From assembly GCF_003725335.1 (NCBI RefSeq), contig NZ_QIBY01000018.1:1-44063 (forward strand): a stretch of DNA of 44,063 bases, given 5' to 3'. This document shows positions 8,684-17,440 of the stretch, piece by piece. The notes under the pieces are model-generated. The model saw nothing but the letters and a program-made list of their open reading frames with translations. It was not told where the DNA came from and did no database searches. Position 1 is the stretch's first letter. Every line of letters begins with the position of its first letter. A program made the position numbers and the translations under genes. The stretch comes from Parvibacter caecicola (GTDB lineage: Bacteria; Actinomycetota; Coriobacteriia; Coriobacteriales; Eggerthellaceae).

Positions 8684-9220
8684 ATGGAGTTTCGCCCCAC
8701 TGCTCCCGCTGAAATTGACCGCGTGATGGAAATTTTGGCCGACGGCCGGGATGCGCTGGCAGCGCTGGGCATCGACCAGTGGCAGCAGGGGTATCCGCAC
8801 CGCGAAGCCATTGAGGCGGACGTGGAATGGGGCGAGTCCTATGTGGCCGAGGTGGACGGCCAGCTTCTGGCCACCTGCATGGTGAGCGTGCGCGGCGATC
8901 GCAATTACGATGCCATCGACGGCGCGTGGCTTACCGACTCCACTTCGGAAGAGCCCCGCTATGCCGCAATCCACCGGGTGGCGGTGGCGGCGGATGCCAA
9001 AGGGCGCGGTCTGGCGAAGTTTCTCATGGCGTCGGCCGAGCAGCTGGCGCGGCAGCATGATTGCGAAAGCGTGCGGGTTGACACCCATCCGGGCAACGCG
9101 CCCATGCGCTCGCTGGCTTTGAGCTGCGGTTTTACCGAATGCGGCATCATCTTTGTGCACGAGGCCGGCAACGTTCCCAACGCCACTCCCCAGCGCGTGG
9201 CCTTCGAAAAGCTGCTGTAG
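8684..9220 (+). CDS. GNAT-family N-acetyltransferase
   Basis: A 178-residue acyl-CoA-dependent transferase of unknown substrate. The GNAT fold shows in the segment AAIHRVAVAADAKGRGLAKFLMASAE (strand 4, pyrophosphate-binding loop KGRGLA and the following helix) and in GNAPMRSLALSCGFTECG near the C-terminus. The frame opens earlier (8603), but the ATG at 8684 is chosen because GAGGAGG lies eight bases upstream and the protein fold begins there. It stands alone: the 1-kb repeat-bearing region precedes it and about 400 bases separate it from the next gene. Nothing in the context indicates the substrate. Confidence 0.88.
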   Translation: MEFRPTAPAEIDRVMEILADGRDALAALGIDQWQQGYPHREAIEADVEWGESYVAEVDGQLLATCMVSVRGDRNYDAIDGAWLTDSTSEEPRYAAIHRVAVAADAKGRGLAKFLMASAEQLARQHDCESVRVDTHPGNAPMRSLALSCGFTECGIIFVHEAGNVPNATPQRVAFEKLL

Positions 9221-9234
9221 CCACCAGGGGCAGG

Positions 9235-9265
9235 GGGCGAAAGGCTGGCCTCCCTTCGCCTTCGC
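9235..9265 (+). terminator. Possible terminator after the GNAT gene
   Basis: Arms GGCGAA (9236-9241) and TTCGCC (9255-9260), with extra GG/CC pairs inside, form a stem 15 bases after the stop. The downstream bases are only moderately T-rich, so efficiency is uncertain. Confidence 0.35.
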
Positions 9266-9435
9266 TTAACTTGCGGGTGGGCAGGCTGGACGGAACTGCG
9301 CTCGACGCACCGGCGCTGCCCAGCCTGTAGCCTCGGCATCGCCTTTGGCTTTTCCCTGCCTCGCTCCGCCCCGGTCAGCCGGCCCGGCCAGGGTATTTCG
9401 CGGACTGGTCTAGAGGGCATCTATGGCTGCTTGCA

Positions 9436-9485
9436 AATGAGTCATTAGGGACGTCCCTTTGTCTCCTTTGTCTCATTGGCTCATT
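9436..9485. repeat. REP-like sequence related to the 32574-32710 inverted repeat
   Basis: It contains CATTAGGG, a perfect 12-bp palindrome AGGGACGTCCCT (9447-9458) and the doubled TTTGTCTC / TTTGTCTCA. Over about 40 bases it matches each arm of the 32574-32710 element apart from a few substitutions and one missing base. AATGAG (9436-9441) can pair with CTCATT (9480-9485). Confidence 0.7.
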
Positions 9486-9619
9486 CTGGGAGGTTTTGCG
9501 GGCTGGGCGGAGGGGTATCAAGTCGTTGTCATCGGGGGCGCGGTTGGGGGCGTGGCCTGGGCTTGCTGGTAGCATGAAATCCCCGAACGAGCATCGGGTG
9601 CGAGAGGAGAGGGCTGGCC

Positions 9620-11272
9620 ATGGCAACGTTTCGCGAATTCCTGCGCTATAAGGAGCTGTCCGCGAAGGACAAAACCTTCTCGCCTCGCATGAAGGAAATC
9701 ATGCGCATCATGCGCCAGTACCACGTGGCCCAGGGCATGACGCCGCAGAAGGCGGTGGCGGTGCTGGAGGCGCTGGGGCCCACCTACGTGAAGATCGGCC
9801 AGCTGGCGTCGAACCGCTCGGACATCCTGCCCAAGGACTACTGCGAGGCCCTTGAAAAACTGCACGATAACGTGTCGCCCATGGGCTTCGATGAGGTGCT
9901 GGCCTGCATCGACAAGAGCTATGGCCACTCGTATCGCGAGGTGTTCGCCGAAATCGACCCGGTGCCGCTGGGGGCCGCCTCCATCGCGCAGGTGCATAAG
10001 GCGAAGCTGCTGGACGGCACGGTGGTGGCGGTGAAGGTGCGGCGCCCGGGCGTGGTGGAGCAGATGGCCGACGACATTGCCATGATGAAGCGGCTGCTGG
10101 CCCTTGGCGACTTCGCCACCACGGCCCACAAAGACATCATCTTGAACCTCGGCGGCTTTGTGGACGAGCTGGAGCGCACCACCGCCGACGAAGTGGACTT
10201 CACCATCGAACTGAACAACCTGCTGCGCTTCCGCAAAGAGCTGAAAACCCAACCGGGCGTCACCTGCCCGGTGCCTTACCCGCAGTTCTCTACCGACGCG
10301 GTGCTGGTGGAAGAGTACGTTACCGGCACCGAGATAAGCGACGTGGCCGCGCTGAAGCAGCAAGGGGTGGACGTGAAGGCGCTGTCGAAGCAGCTCATCC
10401 AAAGCTACGTGACCCAGGTGCTGGACAACGGGTTCTTCCACGCCGACCCCCACTCCGGCAACCTGATTGTGCGCGGCAAGCAGCTGGTGTGGATCGATCT
10501 TGGCATGGTGGGCACGCTTTCGGGTTCGGAACGCATGCTGGTGAACCGCATGTTCCGGTCGGTGGCGTTCAACAACGCCTACGAGCTGATGGAGGCGGTG
10601 CTGGGGCTGTGCAGCGCCAACGGGCCGGTGGACGAGGGGCTGCTGCTGGCGAAGATGGACCACCTGCTGGCGGAATACGGCCAGGCGGACATGGCCAACA
10701 TCAATATCGGCGAAGCGTTCCAGGAAGTGATCGAGGTGCTGCGGCGCCAGAGCCTCATCATGTCGCCCAGCGTTACCATGCTGGCCCGCGGCTTCGTGAC
10801 GCTTGAGGGGCTGCTGACGGAAATCGCGCCGGATACCAGCGTGATCGACGTGGTGTCGCAGCATGTGATGAAGCAGCTGTTCGACCCGCGTTACGTGGGG
10901 GAGAAGGCCACCACGTTCATGTACAACAGCGCCGAGGCGGTGGGGTCGGCGGCGCGGCTGCCCACGCAGCTGTCCCACGCGCTGGCCATGCTCACCCGCG
11001 GCCAGGTGTCGGTGAAGGGAAACCTCACGGTGCCGGAAGACGCCCTGGCCACCGTGTACGTGGCGGCGGGGCGACTGTCGCTGGCGGTGATGGCGGCGGG
11101 GCTGTTTCTGGGGTCGGCCATTCTGTGCACCACCGACATGGCGCCGAAGCTTTTAGGGGTGCCGTTTTTGGGAGTGCTGGGGTTTGTGGGGGCGTTCGTG
11201 CTCAGCCTGTATGTGCTGTGGAAAACCCTGCGCACCCGTCATCGCTACGTGAATGGCCAATCGCTGGAATAA
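9620..11272 (+). CDS. UbiB/AarF (ABC1, ADCK) family atypical kinase
   Basis: A 550-residue membrane-associated atypical kinase/ATPase linked in other bacteria to quinone biosynthesis or handling. Family marks are the KxGQ segment TYVKIGQLASNRSDILP (about residues 54-70), the Ala-rich nucleotide loop with GAASIAQVH (about 117), the lysine in VAVKVRRPG, HADPHSGNL (about 274) and the metal-binding IDLGMVG. Two hydrophobic C-terminal segments (about 475-540) would anchor it in the membrane. The ATG at 9620 has GAGGAGAG upstream. It is not next to the men genes; a menaquinone-related role is only an inference from the family. The gene ends convergently to the ECF operon. Confidence 0.92.
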   Translation: MATFREFLRYKELSAKDKTFSPRMKEIMRIMRQYHVAQGMTPQKAVAVLEALGPTYVKIGQLASNRSDILPKDYCEALEKLHDNVSPMGFDEVLACIDKSYGHSYREVFAEIDPVPLGAASIAQVHKAKLLDGTVVAVKVRRPGVVEQMADDIAMMKRLLALGDFATTAHKDIILNLGGFVDELERTTADEVDFTIELNNLLRFRKELKTQPGVTCPVPYPQFSTDAVLVEEYVTGTEISDVAALKQQGVDVKALSKQLIQSYVTQVLDNGFFHADPHSGNLIVRGKQLVWIDLGMVGTLSGSERMLVNRMFRSVAFNNAYELMEAVLGLCSANGPVDEGLLLAKMDHLLAEYGQADMANINIGEAFQEVIEVLRRQSLIMSPSVTMLARGFVTLEGLLTEIAPDTSVIDVVSQHVMKQLFDPRYVGEKATTFMYNSAEAVGSAARLPTQLSHALAMLTRGQVSVKGNLTVPEDALATVYVAAGRLSLAVMAAGLFLGSAILCTTDMAPKLLGVPFLGVLGFVGAFVLSLYVLWKTLRTRHRYVNGQSLE

Positions 11273-11276
11273 AGAA

Positions 11277-11305
11277 CGCCCCGAAACCGTCGCGGCATCG
11301 GGGCG
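11277..11305. terminator. GC-rich hairpin between convergent genes
   Basis: Arms CGCCCCGA (11277-11284) and TCGGGGCG (11298-11305) form an 8-bp perfect stem four bases after the UbiB-like stop. No T run follows on either strand, so it may be a weak or factor-dependent terminator. Confidence 0.45.
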
Positions 11306-11481
11306 CGGGAAGTCGGGGCTGGAGGGCGCCCCGGCCTAAAGTGGGCTTTCGGCGGCTAGATGGCCAGGGTGGCCACGACGGCCATCACCACCAGGGGCCC
11401 GGAACAGGGGACGTAGCCTTGTTCCGCTTGCATCTGCTTGCATCTGCTGCTGCGGGGCGTCGCGCGGCCCAAGGTGCCCTA

Positions 11482-12198
11482 TTACTGCAAAACGCCGTAT
11501 TTGGAGCGCAGGCGGGCCAGTTTGCCCAGCAGGGGATTGGCCAGCAGGAAGAGCGCGATGGCCACCGAGGCGCCGTGGATGCAGTTCACGGGGAAACCGG
11601 CCAGGTACACCGCCAGCGCCGCTTCCGGGGTTGGCAGGGCGGCGAAGTAGAACAGCGAACTGGTATCCAAAAGAGGGCCCGCCACCAGCACGATGAAAGC
11701 ACCGCCCCCCAGCCCTAGCGCGGCAAGGCGCCCTGGGGCTAAGTGCGTGCGACTCCCGAAGACGCCCCGCTCTGCCAGCAGCCCGAACGCGTAGCCGCAT
11801 AGTCCGAAGGCCAGCATTTGCCAGGGGGTCCAGGGGCCTTGGCCGAAGATGAGGTTGCTGGCGGCCACGGTAAGGGCTCCCACCAGAAAGCCGGATGTGC
11901 GCCCAAAGGCCACGGCGGCAATGATGATGATGGCGGCCATGGGCTTGAAGTGGGGCACCCAGATGAACAGCGCTCGCGCCGCCACCCCCAGCGCGCACAG
12001 CACTGCGAGCACCGCTAGTTGGCGCGCTTGGGGCCGTTGGCGCTCGAACGAGGCGAAAAACGGCAGCATGGCGAAGGCGATCACCAGCACGCTGGTGGCC
12101 ACATAGGCGCGGCCCCCCATAAGGGCGCCGGCCACCACGCTCAAGGCGGCCCCCAAAAGCGAGATGCCCCATGCGGCTACCGGGAGATGATGCGCCAT
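11482..12198 (-). CDS. ECF transporter substrate-binding (S) component
   Basis: A 238-residue membrane protein with about six hydrophobic segments. The central block around HFKPMAAIIIIAAVAFGRTSGF and FGQGPWTPWQML is typical of energy-coupling-factor S components that capture a vitamin or similar small molecule. The ligand cannot be read from the sequence; a cobalamin-type S component is one possibility. The frame is open much further upstream, but the ATG at 12198 is preferred: GGGAGG lies seven bases upstream and everything before it is the shadow of ecfT. It overlaps the ecfT 3' end by 22 bases. No ECF ATPase gene is adjacent, so ATPases must come from elsewhere or be shared. Confidence 0.82.
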   Translation of the reverse strand: MAHHLPVAAWGISLLGAALSVVAGALMGGRAYVATSVLVIAFAMLPFFASFERQRPQARQLAVLAVLCALGVAARALFIWVPHFKPMAAIIIIAAVAFGRTSGFLVGALTVAASNLIFGQGPWTPWQMLAFGLCGYAFGLLAERGVFGSRTHLAPGRLAALGLGGGAFIVLVAGPLLDTSSLFYFAALPTPEAALAVYLAGFPVNCIHGASVAIALFLLANPLLGKLARLRSKYGVLQ

Positions 12199-13058
12199 TG
12201 CAGGGCCTCCCTTCCGTTTACCAGGGCCGGCATCAGGGAGAACAAGCCCCAGGCCAGAAGCCCAACCGTTTGCACGGGCGAAAGCGGGGCGAAGGCGAAT
12301 GCGGGCAAGAACCGCGTCTCTCCGACCGTTGCGGCAGCTGCCCCGGCGGCCACCAGCAGCACCGTAAGAAGCGCGGCCAGGGCAATGTCGCGGCCGGTGA
12401 AGGGGTAGGTGGCGAAAGGGGTGCGCGGCCCGCTGCCAAAACCGCGGCTGCGCATGGAGTCGGCGGTGACGATGGCGCCCTCCAGTCCCCAGGTGGTGAG
12501 GGCGGAAAGCTCGGCGGCGCCGCTGCGGATGCGCGCGGTGGCGGGGCCCTCCCAAGCAGACAGCCCCACGCAGCGGCGGGCTGCGGAAATCTGCCGGGCT
12601 TTGCGCTGGTACAGGGGCACCAACCGCAGCACCATGGTGAGCATCAGCGTAAGCGACGGTGCCAGTCTCCCAAACAGGAAAGTCAGTTTTTCGCTCGTGA
12701 CTACGCGGTTGAAGCAGCCGAACCACAGCAGGGCCGTGACCAGCATGGCGGCGGTGGAGGCGCCCATGGCCAGCCCCTGCAGCGTGTAGGGGCGTTGGCC
12801 CAGATAGGTGAACAGCACCGTTTGCCCTTGGGGGATGAATAGGGGGTTTGCCAGGGTAAGCAGGCAGAAGGCCGCGGCCAGCGCCGCCAAGGAGCGCAGG
12901 CCCGAGCGGCCAGTGAAGCTGAGATAGCTTATGATGGCGCCCGCCAGACCCACCACCTGGAACGCCGGGTGGGCCACCAGCACTGTGAGCAGCAGGGCGG
13001 CGGCGAAAAAGGCGAAGGCAACGGCGGGGTGCAGCCGCTGGAAGGGTTTGGGCGCCAT
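12177..13058 (-). CDS. ecfT: ECF transporter transmembrane coupling protein EcfT (CbiQ family)
   Basis: A 293-residue polytopic protein that couples the ECF ATPases to the S component. It has several hydrophobic segments and the EcfT coupling motif ADSMRSRGFG (about residues 185-195), where the arginine-containing helix contacts the ATPases. The ATG at 13058 follows the uvrA2-like stop by four bases, so it is very likely cotranscribed with it. EcfA1 and EcfA2, usually encoded next to ecfT, are absent from this cluster. Confidence 0.88.
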   Translation of the reverse strand: MAPKPFQRLHPAVAFAFFAAALLLTVLVAHPAFQVVGLAGAIISYLSFTGRSGLRSLAALAAAFCLLTLANPLFIPQGQTVLFTYLGQRPYTLQGLAMGASTAAMLVTALLWFGCFNRVVTSEKLTFLFGRLAPSLTLMLTMVLRLVPLYQRKARQISAARRCVGLSAWEGPATARIRSGAAELSALTTWGLEGAIVTADSMRSRGFGSGPRTPFATYPFTGRDIALAALLTVLLVAAGAAAATVGETRFLPAFAFAPLSPVQTVGLLAWGLFSLMPALVNGREALQWRIISR

Positions 13059-13062
13059 GGGG

Positions 13063-15840
13063 CTACTTCGCCGGTTCGGGGGCCATGGCCGGGCAGGGGG
13101 AGGCCGCCGCGGTTTGCGCGTCCGCAGCTGCCGGCCTTGGCGCGCCCGCGCCCGGCGCTGTCGAGCCGTCGCAAACCAGCGGGGCCAGGTAGGCGCCGGT
13201 AATGCTGTCCGTGCAGGCAGCCACCTGGACGGGCGTGCCTTCGCACACGATGGTGCCCCCTTGCTCGCCGCCGCCGGGCCCCATGTCTATCAGGTAATCG
13301 GCGTTGGCCATCATGTCCAGGTCGTGCTCGATCACCACTACCGTGGCACCGTTTTCAATCAGCTGCTGCAGCACTTCAATCAGGGTTTCCACGTCCAGCG
13401 GATGCAGCCCGATGGTAGGCTCGTCGAACACGAACAGGGCATCCGTTTGGTCTCGCCGCATTTCGCTGGCCAACTTCAGCCGCTGCGCTTCGCCGCCGGA
13501 AAGCGCCGGGGTGGCTTCCCCCAACGTGAGGTATCCCAGCCCCAGGCTGCTTAGGGTTTGCAACTTTTCATGCACCTTTTTCAGGTGGGGCAGCGCGCAA
13601 AGGGCCTGGTCAACGGTGAGCGCCAGGATTTCCGGAAGCGAAAGCGTGTGCACGGTGGCGAAATCGTCCAGGTGCTGGTGGGCCTCGCCGCGTCCCTGTT
13701 GCGCCTCGGCGCTCGGATGCACATCGCCCTCCACCATCATCTGGATTCCGTAGGCGTCGCGGCCGTAGCGGCTGCCGTGGCAGGCGGGACAGGGGATGTC
13801 CACGTCGGGCAGGAATTGCACGTCCAGGGAAATTTGGCCAGTGCCATCGCAGGTGGGGCAACGGAGGCTGCCGGTGTTGTAGGAGAAATCGCCCGCCTTC
13901 AGCCCCGCCGCCTTCGCTTGGGGCAGCTTGGCGAATTCGCGGCGCAGGTCGTCCAGCACGCCGGAATAGGTGCCCACGGTGGAGCGCACGTTCACGCCGA
14001 TGGGGGTGGCGTCCACCAGGTTCACCCGCTGGATGCCGGGGGCCAACACTTCCACCACGTGGCCGGGCAGCGCCCGTCCCGCCAGCTGGCATTTCAGCGC
14101 CTCCACAAGGCTTTCCAGCACCAGGGTGGTTTTGCCGCTGCCGGACACGCCGGTCACCACGGTCAGGCGTCCCTTGGGAACGGCCGCCTTCAGCGGCTTC
14201 ACCGTGTGGATGGGGCCGGTTTCCAGTGAGATGCATCCCTCGTCGAACACGTGGGCGGCGGCCACGGGGGTGCGGCCCCCCACGTGGGCCTTGCCGGCCA
14301 AAAAGGGGCCGATGCGGGACGCGGGGTTGGCCTCCACGTGCGCCACGGAGCCCTGGGCGATCACGGTGCCGCCCGCCTCGCCGCTGCCGGGGCCTATCTC
14401 GATCAGGTGGTTGGCGTGGCGCAGCACCGCCACATCGTGGTCCACCATCACCACCGAGTTGCCGTCGGCCAGAAGGTCGTCCATCACTCCCAAAAGACCT
14501 TCCACATTGGCGGGGTGCAGGCCGATGGAGGGCTCGTCTAGCACGTACAGCACGCCGGTGGTGCGGCTGCGCACCGCGCGGGTGAGCTGCACCCGTTGCC
14601 GTTCGCCATTGGAGAGGGTTTCGCTGGCGCGGTCGAGGGCCAAATATCCCAGCCCCAACTGCTGCAGTCGCTGCATGGGCTCGGCCATCTCGGCGGTGAT
14701 GGAGTTGGCCATGGGGCGCATGTCGGCCGGCAGCCAGGGGGCCACCGTGGGCAGCCAGTCGCCCAGGCCGTCCAGCGTGAGGGCGGTCACCTGCGCCAGA
14801 TTCTGCCCGTCAATCAGGCTGCTGCGGGCCTTCTCGGAAAGCCGCGTGCCGTGGCAGCAGGGGCACACCTCTTCGGTGAGGTACTTCGCCACGCGGGCCA
14901 GCCCCTTCTCGTCCTTGGCTTTGGCCAGGGCGTTTTTCACGCTGTTCACGGCGCTGTAGTAGGTGAAGTCCAGCTCGGTGCCGCTGCTTTTGTCCTTCGG
15001 CACGTAGAAGATGTGGCGCTTTTCCATTGGCCCGTGCAGCACGATGTCCTTTTCGCGATCGGTGAGGTCTTGGTAGGGCACGTCGGTGCGCACGCCCATT
15101 TCGCCGGCAACCTGCCACATCAGCGACCACATGAGGTTGCGCCACGGCGCCACGGCCCCTTCCTCCAGCGTGAGGGCGGGGTCGGCGATGAGGGTGCTTT
15201 CGTCCACGGTGCGCACCACGCCGGTGCCGCCGCATTCGGGGCAGGCGCCGCCGCTGTTGAAGGCCAGGTCTTCCGCGCCGGGGCCGTAGAATTCCATGCC
15301 GCATTCGCAGCAGGTGATGGGCAGGTCGGCCGCCACGTTTAAGCTGGGCGGGTTCAGATGCCCGTTGGGGCAACGGTGGCAGCCCAGGCGCGAGAACATC
15401 AGCCGCAGGTAGTTCAGAAGCTCGGTGGAGGTGCCGAAGGTGGAGTGCACGCCGGGGATGCCGGGCCGTTGCCGCAGGGCCAGGGCGGCGGGCACGTGCA
15501 GCACTTCATCCACCGTGGCGCGGCTCGCCCGGGAAATGCGGCGGCGGGTGTAGGTGGAAAGCGCCTCCAAGTAGCGGCGGCTGCCCTCGGCGTATAGCAC
15601 TCCCAGCGCCAGCGAACTTTTGCCGCTGCCTGACACGCCGGCGATGGCCACCAGCTGCCGCAGCGGCACGTTCACGGTGAGGTTCTTCAGGTTGTGCACC
15701 CGTGCGCCGCGCACCTCGATTTCGGTGGGTTCGGTGAACTGGGCGGGGGTACTGGTGGGGGCACTTGGGTTGGCGGGGGCTCCGCAGTTGGAAGCGCCTG
15801 CGTCCGGGCTGAGCGGCGGCGAAGCCAAAGGTTTGCTCAT
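13063..15840 (-). CDS. UvrA-like ABC ATPase, class II (UvrA2/drug-resistance type)
   Basis: A 925-residue tandem ABC ATPase of the UvrA family. The first Walker A is GVSGSGKSS (about residue 70), the second GVSGSGKTT (about 560). The signatures are LSNGERQ and LSGGEAQ, each followed by a Walker B ending DEP. Zinc-type cysteine pairs appear as CPECGGTG, CPCCHGTR and CPTCDGTG...CPACHGSRY. Between LRLMFSRLGCHRCP and FNSGGACPECGG there are only about 45 residues, where repair UvrA has roughly 140, so the UvrB-interaction domain appears absent. That marks the class II paralogues linked to tolerance of DNA-binding drugs. A proline/alanine-rich N-terminus (about 1-35) precedes the fold. The ATG at 15840 has GGAGAAG upstream; the spf­h-type gene ends six bases before. 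Confidence 0.9.
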   Translation of the reverse strand: MSKPLASPPLSPDAGASNCGAPANPSAPTSTPAQFTEPTEIEVRGARVHNLKNLTVNVPLRQLVAIAGVSGSGKSSLALGVLYAEGSRRYLEALSTYTRRRISRASRATVDEVLHVPAALALRQRPGIPGVHSTFGTSTELLNYLRLMFSRLGCHRCPNGHLNPPSLNVAADLPITCCECGMEFYGPGAEDLAFNSGGACPECGGTGVVRTVDESTLIADPALTLEEGAVAPWRNLMWSLMWQVAGEMGVRTDVPYQDLTDREKDIVLHGPMEKRHIFYVPKDKSSGTELDFTYYSAVNSVKNALAKAKDEKGLARVAKYLTEEVCPCCHGTRLSEKARSSLIDGQNLAQVTALTLDGLGDWLPTVAPWLPADMRPMANSITAEMAEPMQRLQQLGLGYLALDRASETLSNGERQRVQLTRAVRSRTTGVLYVLDEPSIGLHPANVEGLLGVMDDLLADGNSVVMVDHDVAVLRHANHLIEIGPGSGEAGGTVIAQGSVAHVEANPASRIGPFLAGKAHVGGRTPVAAAHVFDEGCISLETGPIHTVKPLKAAVPKGRLTVVTGVSGSGKTTLVLESLVEALKCQLAGRALPGHVVEVLAPGIQRVNLVDATPIGVNVRSTVGTYSGVLDDLRREFAKLPQAKAAGLKAGDFSYNTGSLRCPTCDGTGQISLDVQFLPDVDIPCPACHGSRYGRDAYGIQMMVEGDVHPSAEAQQGRGEAHQHLDDFATVHTLSLPEILALTVDQALCALPHLKKVHEKLQTLSSLGLGYLTLGEATPALSGGEAQRLKLASEMRRDQTDALFVFDEPTIGLHPLDVETLIEVLQQLIENGATVVVIEHDLDMMANADYLIDMGPGGGEQGGTIVCEGTPVQVAACTDSITGAYLAPLVCDGSTAPGAGAPRPAAADAQTAAASPCPAMAPEPAK

Positions 15841-15846
15841 GGCGGC

Positions 15847-16773
15847 TTACTTCTCCGTGGGGGCCTTAGGGGTTTTAGCGATGGGGCTCGCGGAGTTCGC
15901 GGGGTTCGCCACGCTGCTGCCCACCAGCATCGATTCGAACATGCCGGCGGTTTCGCGGAAGTCGCTGGGCAGCACCACGGTGGAGGTGCCCTCTTTCCCG
16001 AACGCGCTCATCATGTCGGTCCATTGGGTGAACAAGAACATGAGGTTGGCCTCCGATTGGGTGAGGCCGCTCTCCTTGATTTCCGAAAGCGAGGCGTTGA
16101 TGCCCTCAGCGATGGCGCGCCGCTGATTGGCAATGCCAATGCCCGCCTGCTCGGCCGCCTCCGCCTGGGCGCGCGCCTCGGTCACCACGCGGATGCGCTC
16201 CGCCTCCGCCAGCGCCTGGGCCGCCTCCTGCTTGCGTTGGGCGGCGTTGATGTCGTTCATGGCCCGCTCCACATCGGTGGGTAGCTCGATGCGGGTGATG
16301 AGGGTGGACACCACCACGTAGCCGTAGTCGATCATGGTGGCGGCGATGATGCCCTGCACGTCGTGGGCGATGTCGTCTTTGCGGTCGAACACCTCGTCCA
16401 GCGTGTACTTGGGGATGGATGATCGCAGCGCGTCGGCGATGTAGGACTGCATCTGGGCCACCGGATCGGCCAGGGTGTAGAAGGCGCGGTACACGCCGTC
16501 ATCGCGGTTGGTGTCCACCTTGTACTGCACGTCCACGTTCATGTTGATGGTCACGTTGTCGCGGGTTTTGGCGTCAATGTGCAACGATGACTGGCGAATG
16601 CGCAGGTCAATGCGGGCCACGATGTTCTCAATCAGCGGAATGCGGAAGCGCAGGCCCGCCTGGGCGATGCGGTTGAACTTGCCCAACCGTTCGATGACGT
16701 AGGCTTTCTGCTGGGGCACGATGAAAACCGAGAGCGCCACCAGCGCCACAACAATGAGCAGGGCCACAAGCAT
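15847..16773 (-). CDS. SPFH-domain (stomatin/prohibitin-like, QmcA type) membrane protein
   Basis: A 308-residue band-7 protein that would form oligomers at the membrane and organise microdomains or protease complexes. An N-terminal membrane segment (1-20) is followed by the SPFH core with VIERLGKFNRIAQAGLRFRIP and RIDLRIRQSSLHIDAKTRDNV. A long Ala/Glu-rich coiled-coil region (about 190-235) comes next, and then a variable C-terminus. No NfeD partner is nearby. The ATG at 16773 has AAAGGA upstream and TATAAT lies about 36 bases before the start, so this is probably the first gene of the SPFH-UvrA2-EcfT-S transcript. Confidence 0.9.
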   Translation of the reverse strand: MLVALLIVVALVALSVFIVPQQKAYVIERLGKFNRIAQAGLRFRIPLIENIVARIDLRIRQSSLHIDAKTRDNVTINMNVDVQYKVDTNRDDGVYRAFYTLADPVAQMQSYIADALRSSIPKYTLDEVFDRKDDIAHDVQGIIAATMIDYGYVVVSTLITRIELPTDVERAMNDINAAQRKQEAAQALAEAERIRVVTEARAQAEAAEQAGIGIANQRRAIAEGINASLSEIKESGLTQSEANLMFLFTQWTDMMSAFGKEGTSTVVLPSDFRETAGMFESMLVGSSVANPANSASPIAKTPKAPTEK

Positions 16774-16808
16774 GGGATTTCCTTTCCGCGAAGGGTCGAT
16801 AGCCTCCC

Positions 16809-16814
16809 ATTATA
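16809..16814 (-). promoter_or_regulatory. -10 box upstream of the SPFH gene
   Basis: A perfect TATAAT on the minus strand ends 35 bases before the ATG. The -35 region at 17-19 bases spacing is poor, so only the -10 is supported. Confidence 0.45.
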
Positions 16815-16915
16815 GCCCTCATCGCACCCCATGATTCGTGTGCGCCCCTGCAACCCTCAGAAGCAACAAGTTGTGAGGTGTTTGGCCTTCGGATGCCGCT
16901 GCGGGGGAAGGGCAA

Positions 16916-17284
16916 TTACACCAGTTGGTTGATGAGCCACTGCTGCAGCACAACGGCTTCATTTTCGGTTTCGTTCTTGGCAGCGAACAGAAGGGTTACC
17001 CGCGGGTAGGCGGCCACTTCGGGGCTTTTCAGCTGCTGAACGAACGCTGCTGCTTCGGGGTTCGCATTCAACTCGGCAACGTAGCGCTTCCGGAACTCGT
17101 CCCATTTGGCAGGGTCATGGCCGAAGAAATGGCGTAGCTCCGTCGAGGGGGCCACCGCCTTTTCCCACTCGTTGCAGTGCACCCGCTCCTTCGCGAGCCC
17201 TCGTGGCCACAGCCGGTCCACCAGCACCCGATAGCCATCGCTTTCCTCAAAGGGCTCGTACACTCGCTTTACGCATATGTCCAT
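16916..17284 (-). CDS. DUF488 family protein (YeaO-like)
   Basis: A 122-residue small cytoplasmic protein of unknown function. The family is recognisable by RVYEPFEESDGYRVLVDRLWPRGLAKE, WEKAVAPSTELRHFFGHDPAKWDEFRKRY and VTLLFAAKNETENEA. Members are short stand-alone proteins sometimes found near stress or metal genes, but no biochemical role can be assigned. The frame extends to 17362, but the ATG at 17284 has GGAGG six bases upstream and matches the usual start of the family. It is a single gene between the SPFH promoter and the repeat cluster. Confidence 0.88.
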   Translation of the reverse strand: MDICVKRVYEPFEESDGYRVLVDRLWPRGLAKERVHCNEWEKAVAPSTELRHFFGHDPAKWDEFRKRYVAELNANPEAAAFVQQLKSPEVAAYPRVTLLFAAKNETENEAVVLQQWLINQLV

Positions 17285-17440
17285 GTCGCGCCTCCGTTGC
17301 TTGCTGCTTCTGCTGCGCAATTCTGATACCGCCGGAACGCTTCGCCCTGGTACATGCGCCAACCGTTAAACAACCGAAAGCCCCCGGGCACAATGCGCTC
17401 TCATCGAGCAAGGTTCGCCCACTAACCGCCCCTTAACCGA

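Larger units (their letters stand above)
9221..9619. other. Gene-free region between the GNAT gene and the UbiB-like gene
   Basis: It holds a hairpin just after the GNAT stop (9235-9265), GC-rich sequence with overlapping CAGGCTG/CAGCCTG inverted segments (about 9278-9330), and a REP-like sequence at 9436-9485. The promoter for the downstream gene must lie near 9540-9600; TAGCAT at 9570-9575 is only a weak candidate. Confidence 0.55.

Noticed and set aside
8286-8726. 146-residue open frame before and into the GNAT gene
   Set aside because: Cys/Arg/Pro-rich, no ribosome site, overlaps the GNAT start in another frame.
9518-10978. 486-residue open frame on - opposite the UbiB-like gene
   Set aside because: Arg/His-rich shadow of a recognised kinase-family gene; high GC keeps the reverse frame open.
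11356-11433. Possible 25-residue membrane peptide on - after the S component
   Set aside because: It ends in a hydrophobic VVMAVVATLAI-like stretch but has no ribosome binding site and lies in simple repeated CTTGCATCTG sequence; too little to call a gene.
13063-15840. Repair-type uvrA of the UvrABC system
   Set aside because: The region between the first zinc-type cysteines and the FNSGGACPECGG segment is about 100 residues too short for the UvrB-binding domain, and uvrB/uvrC are not adjacent.
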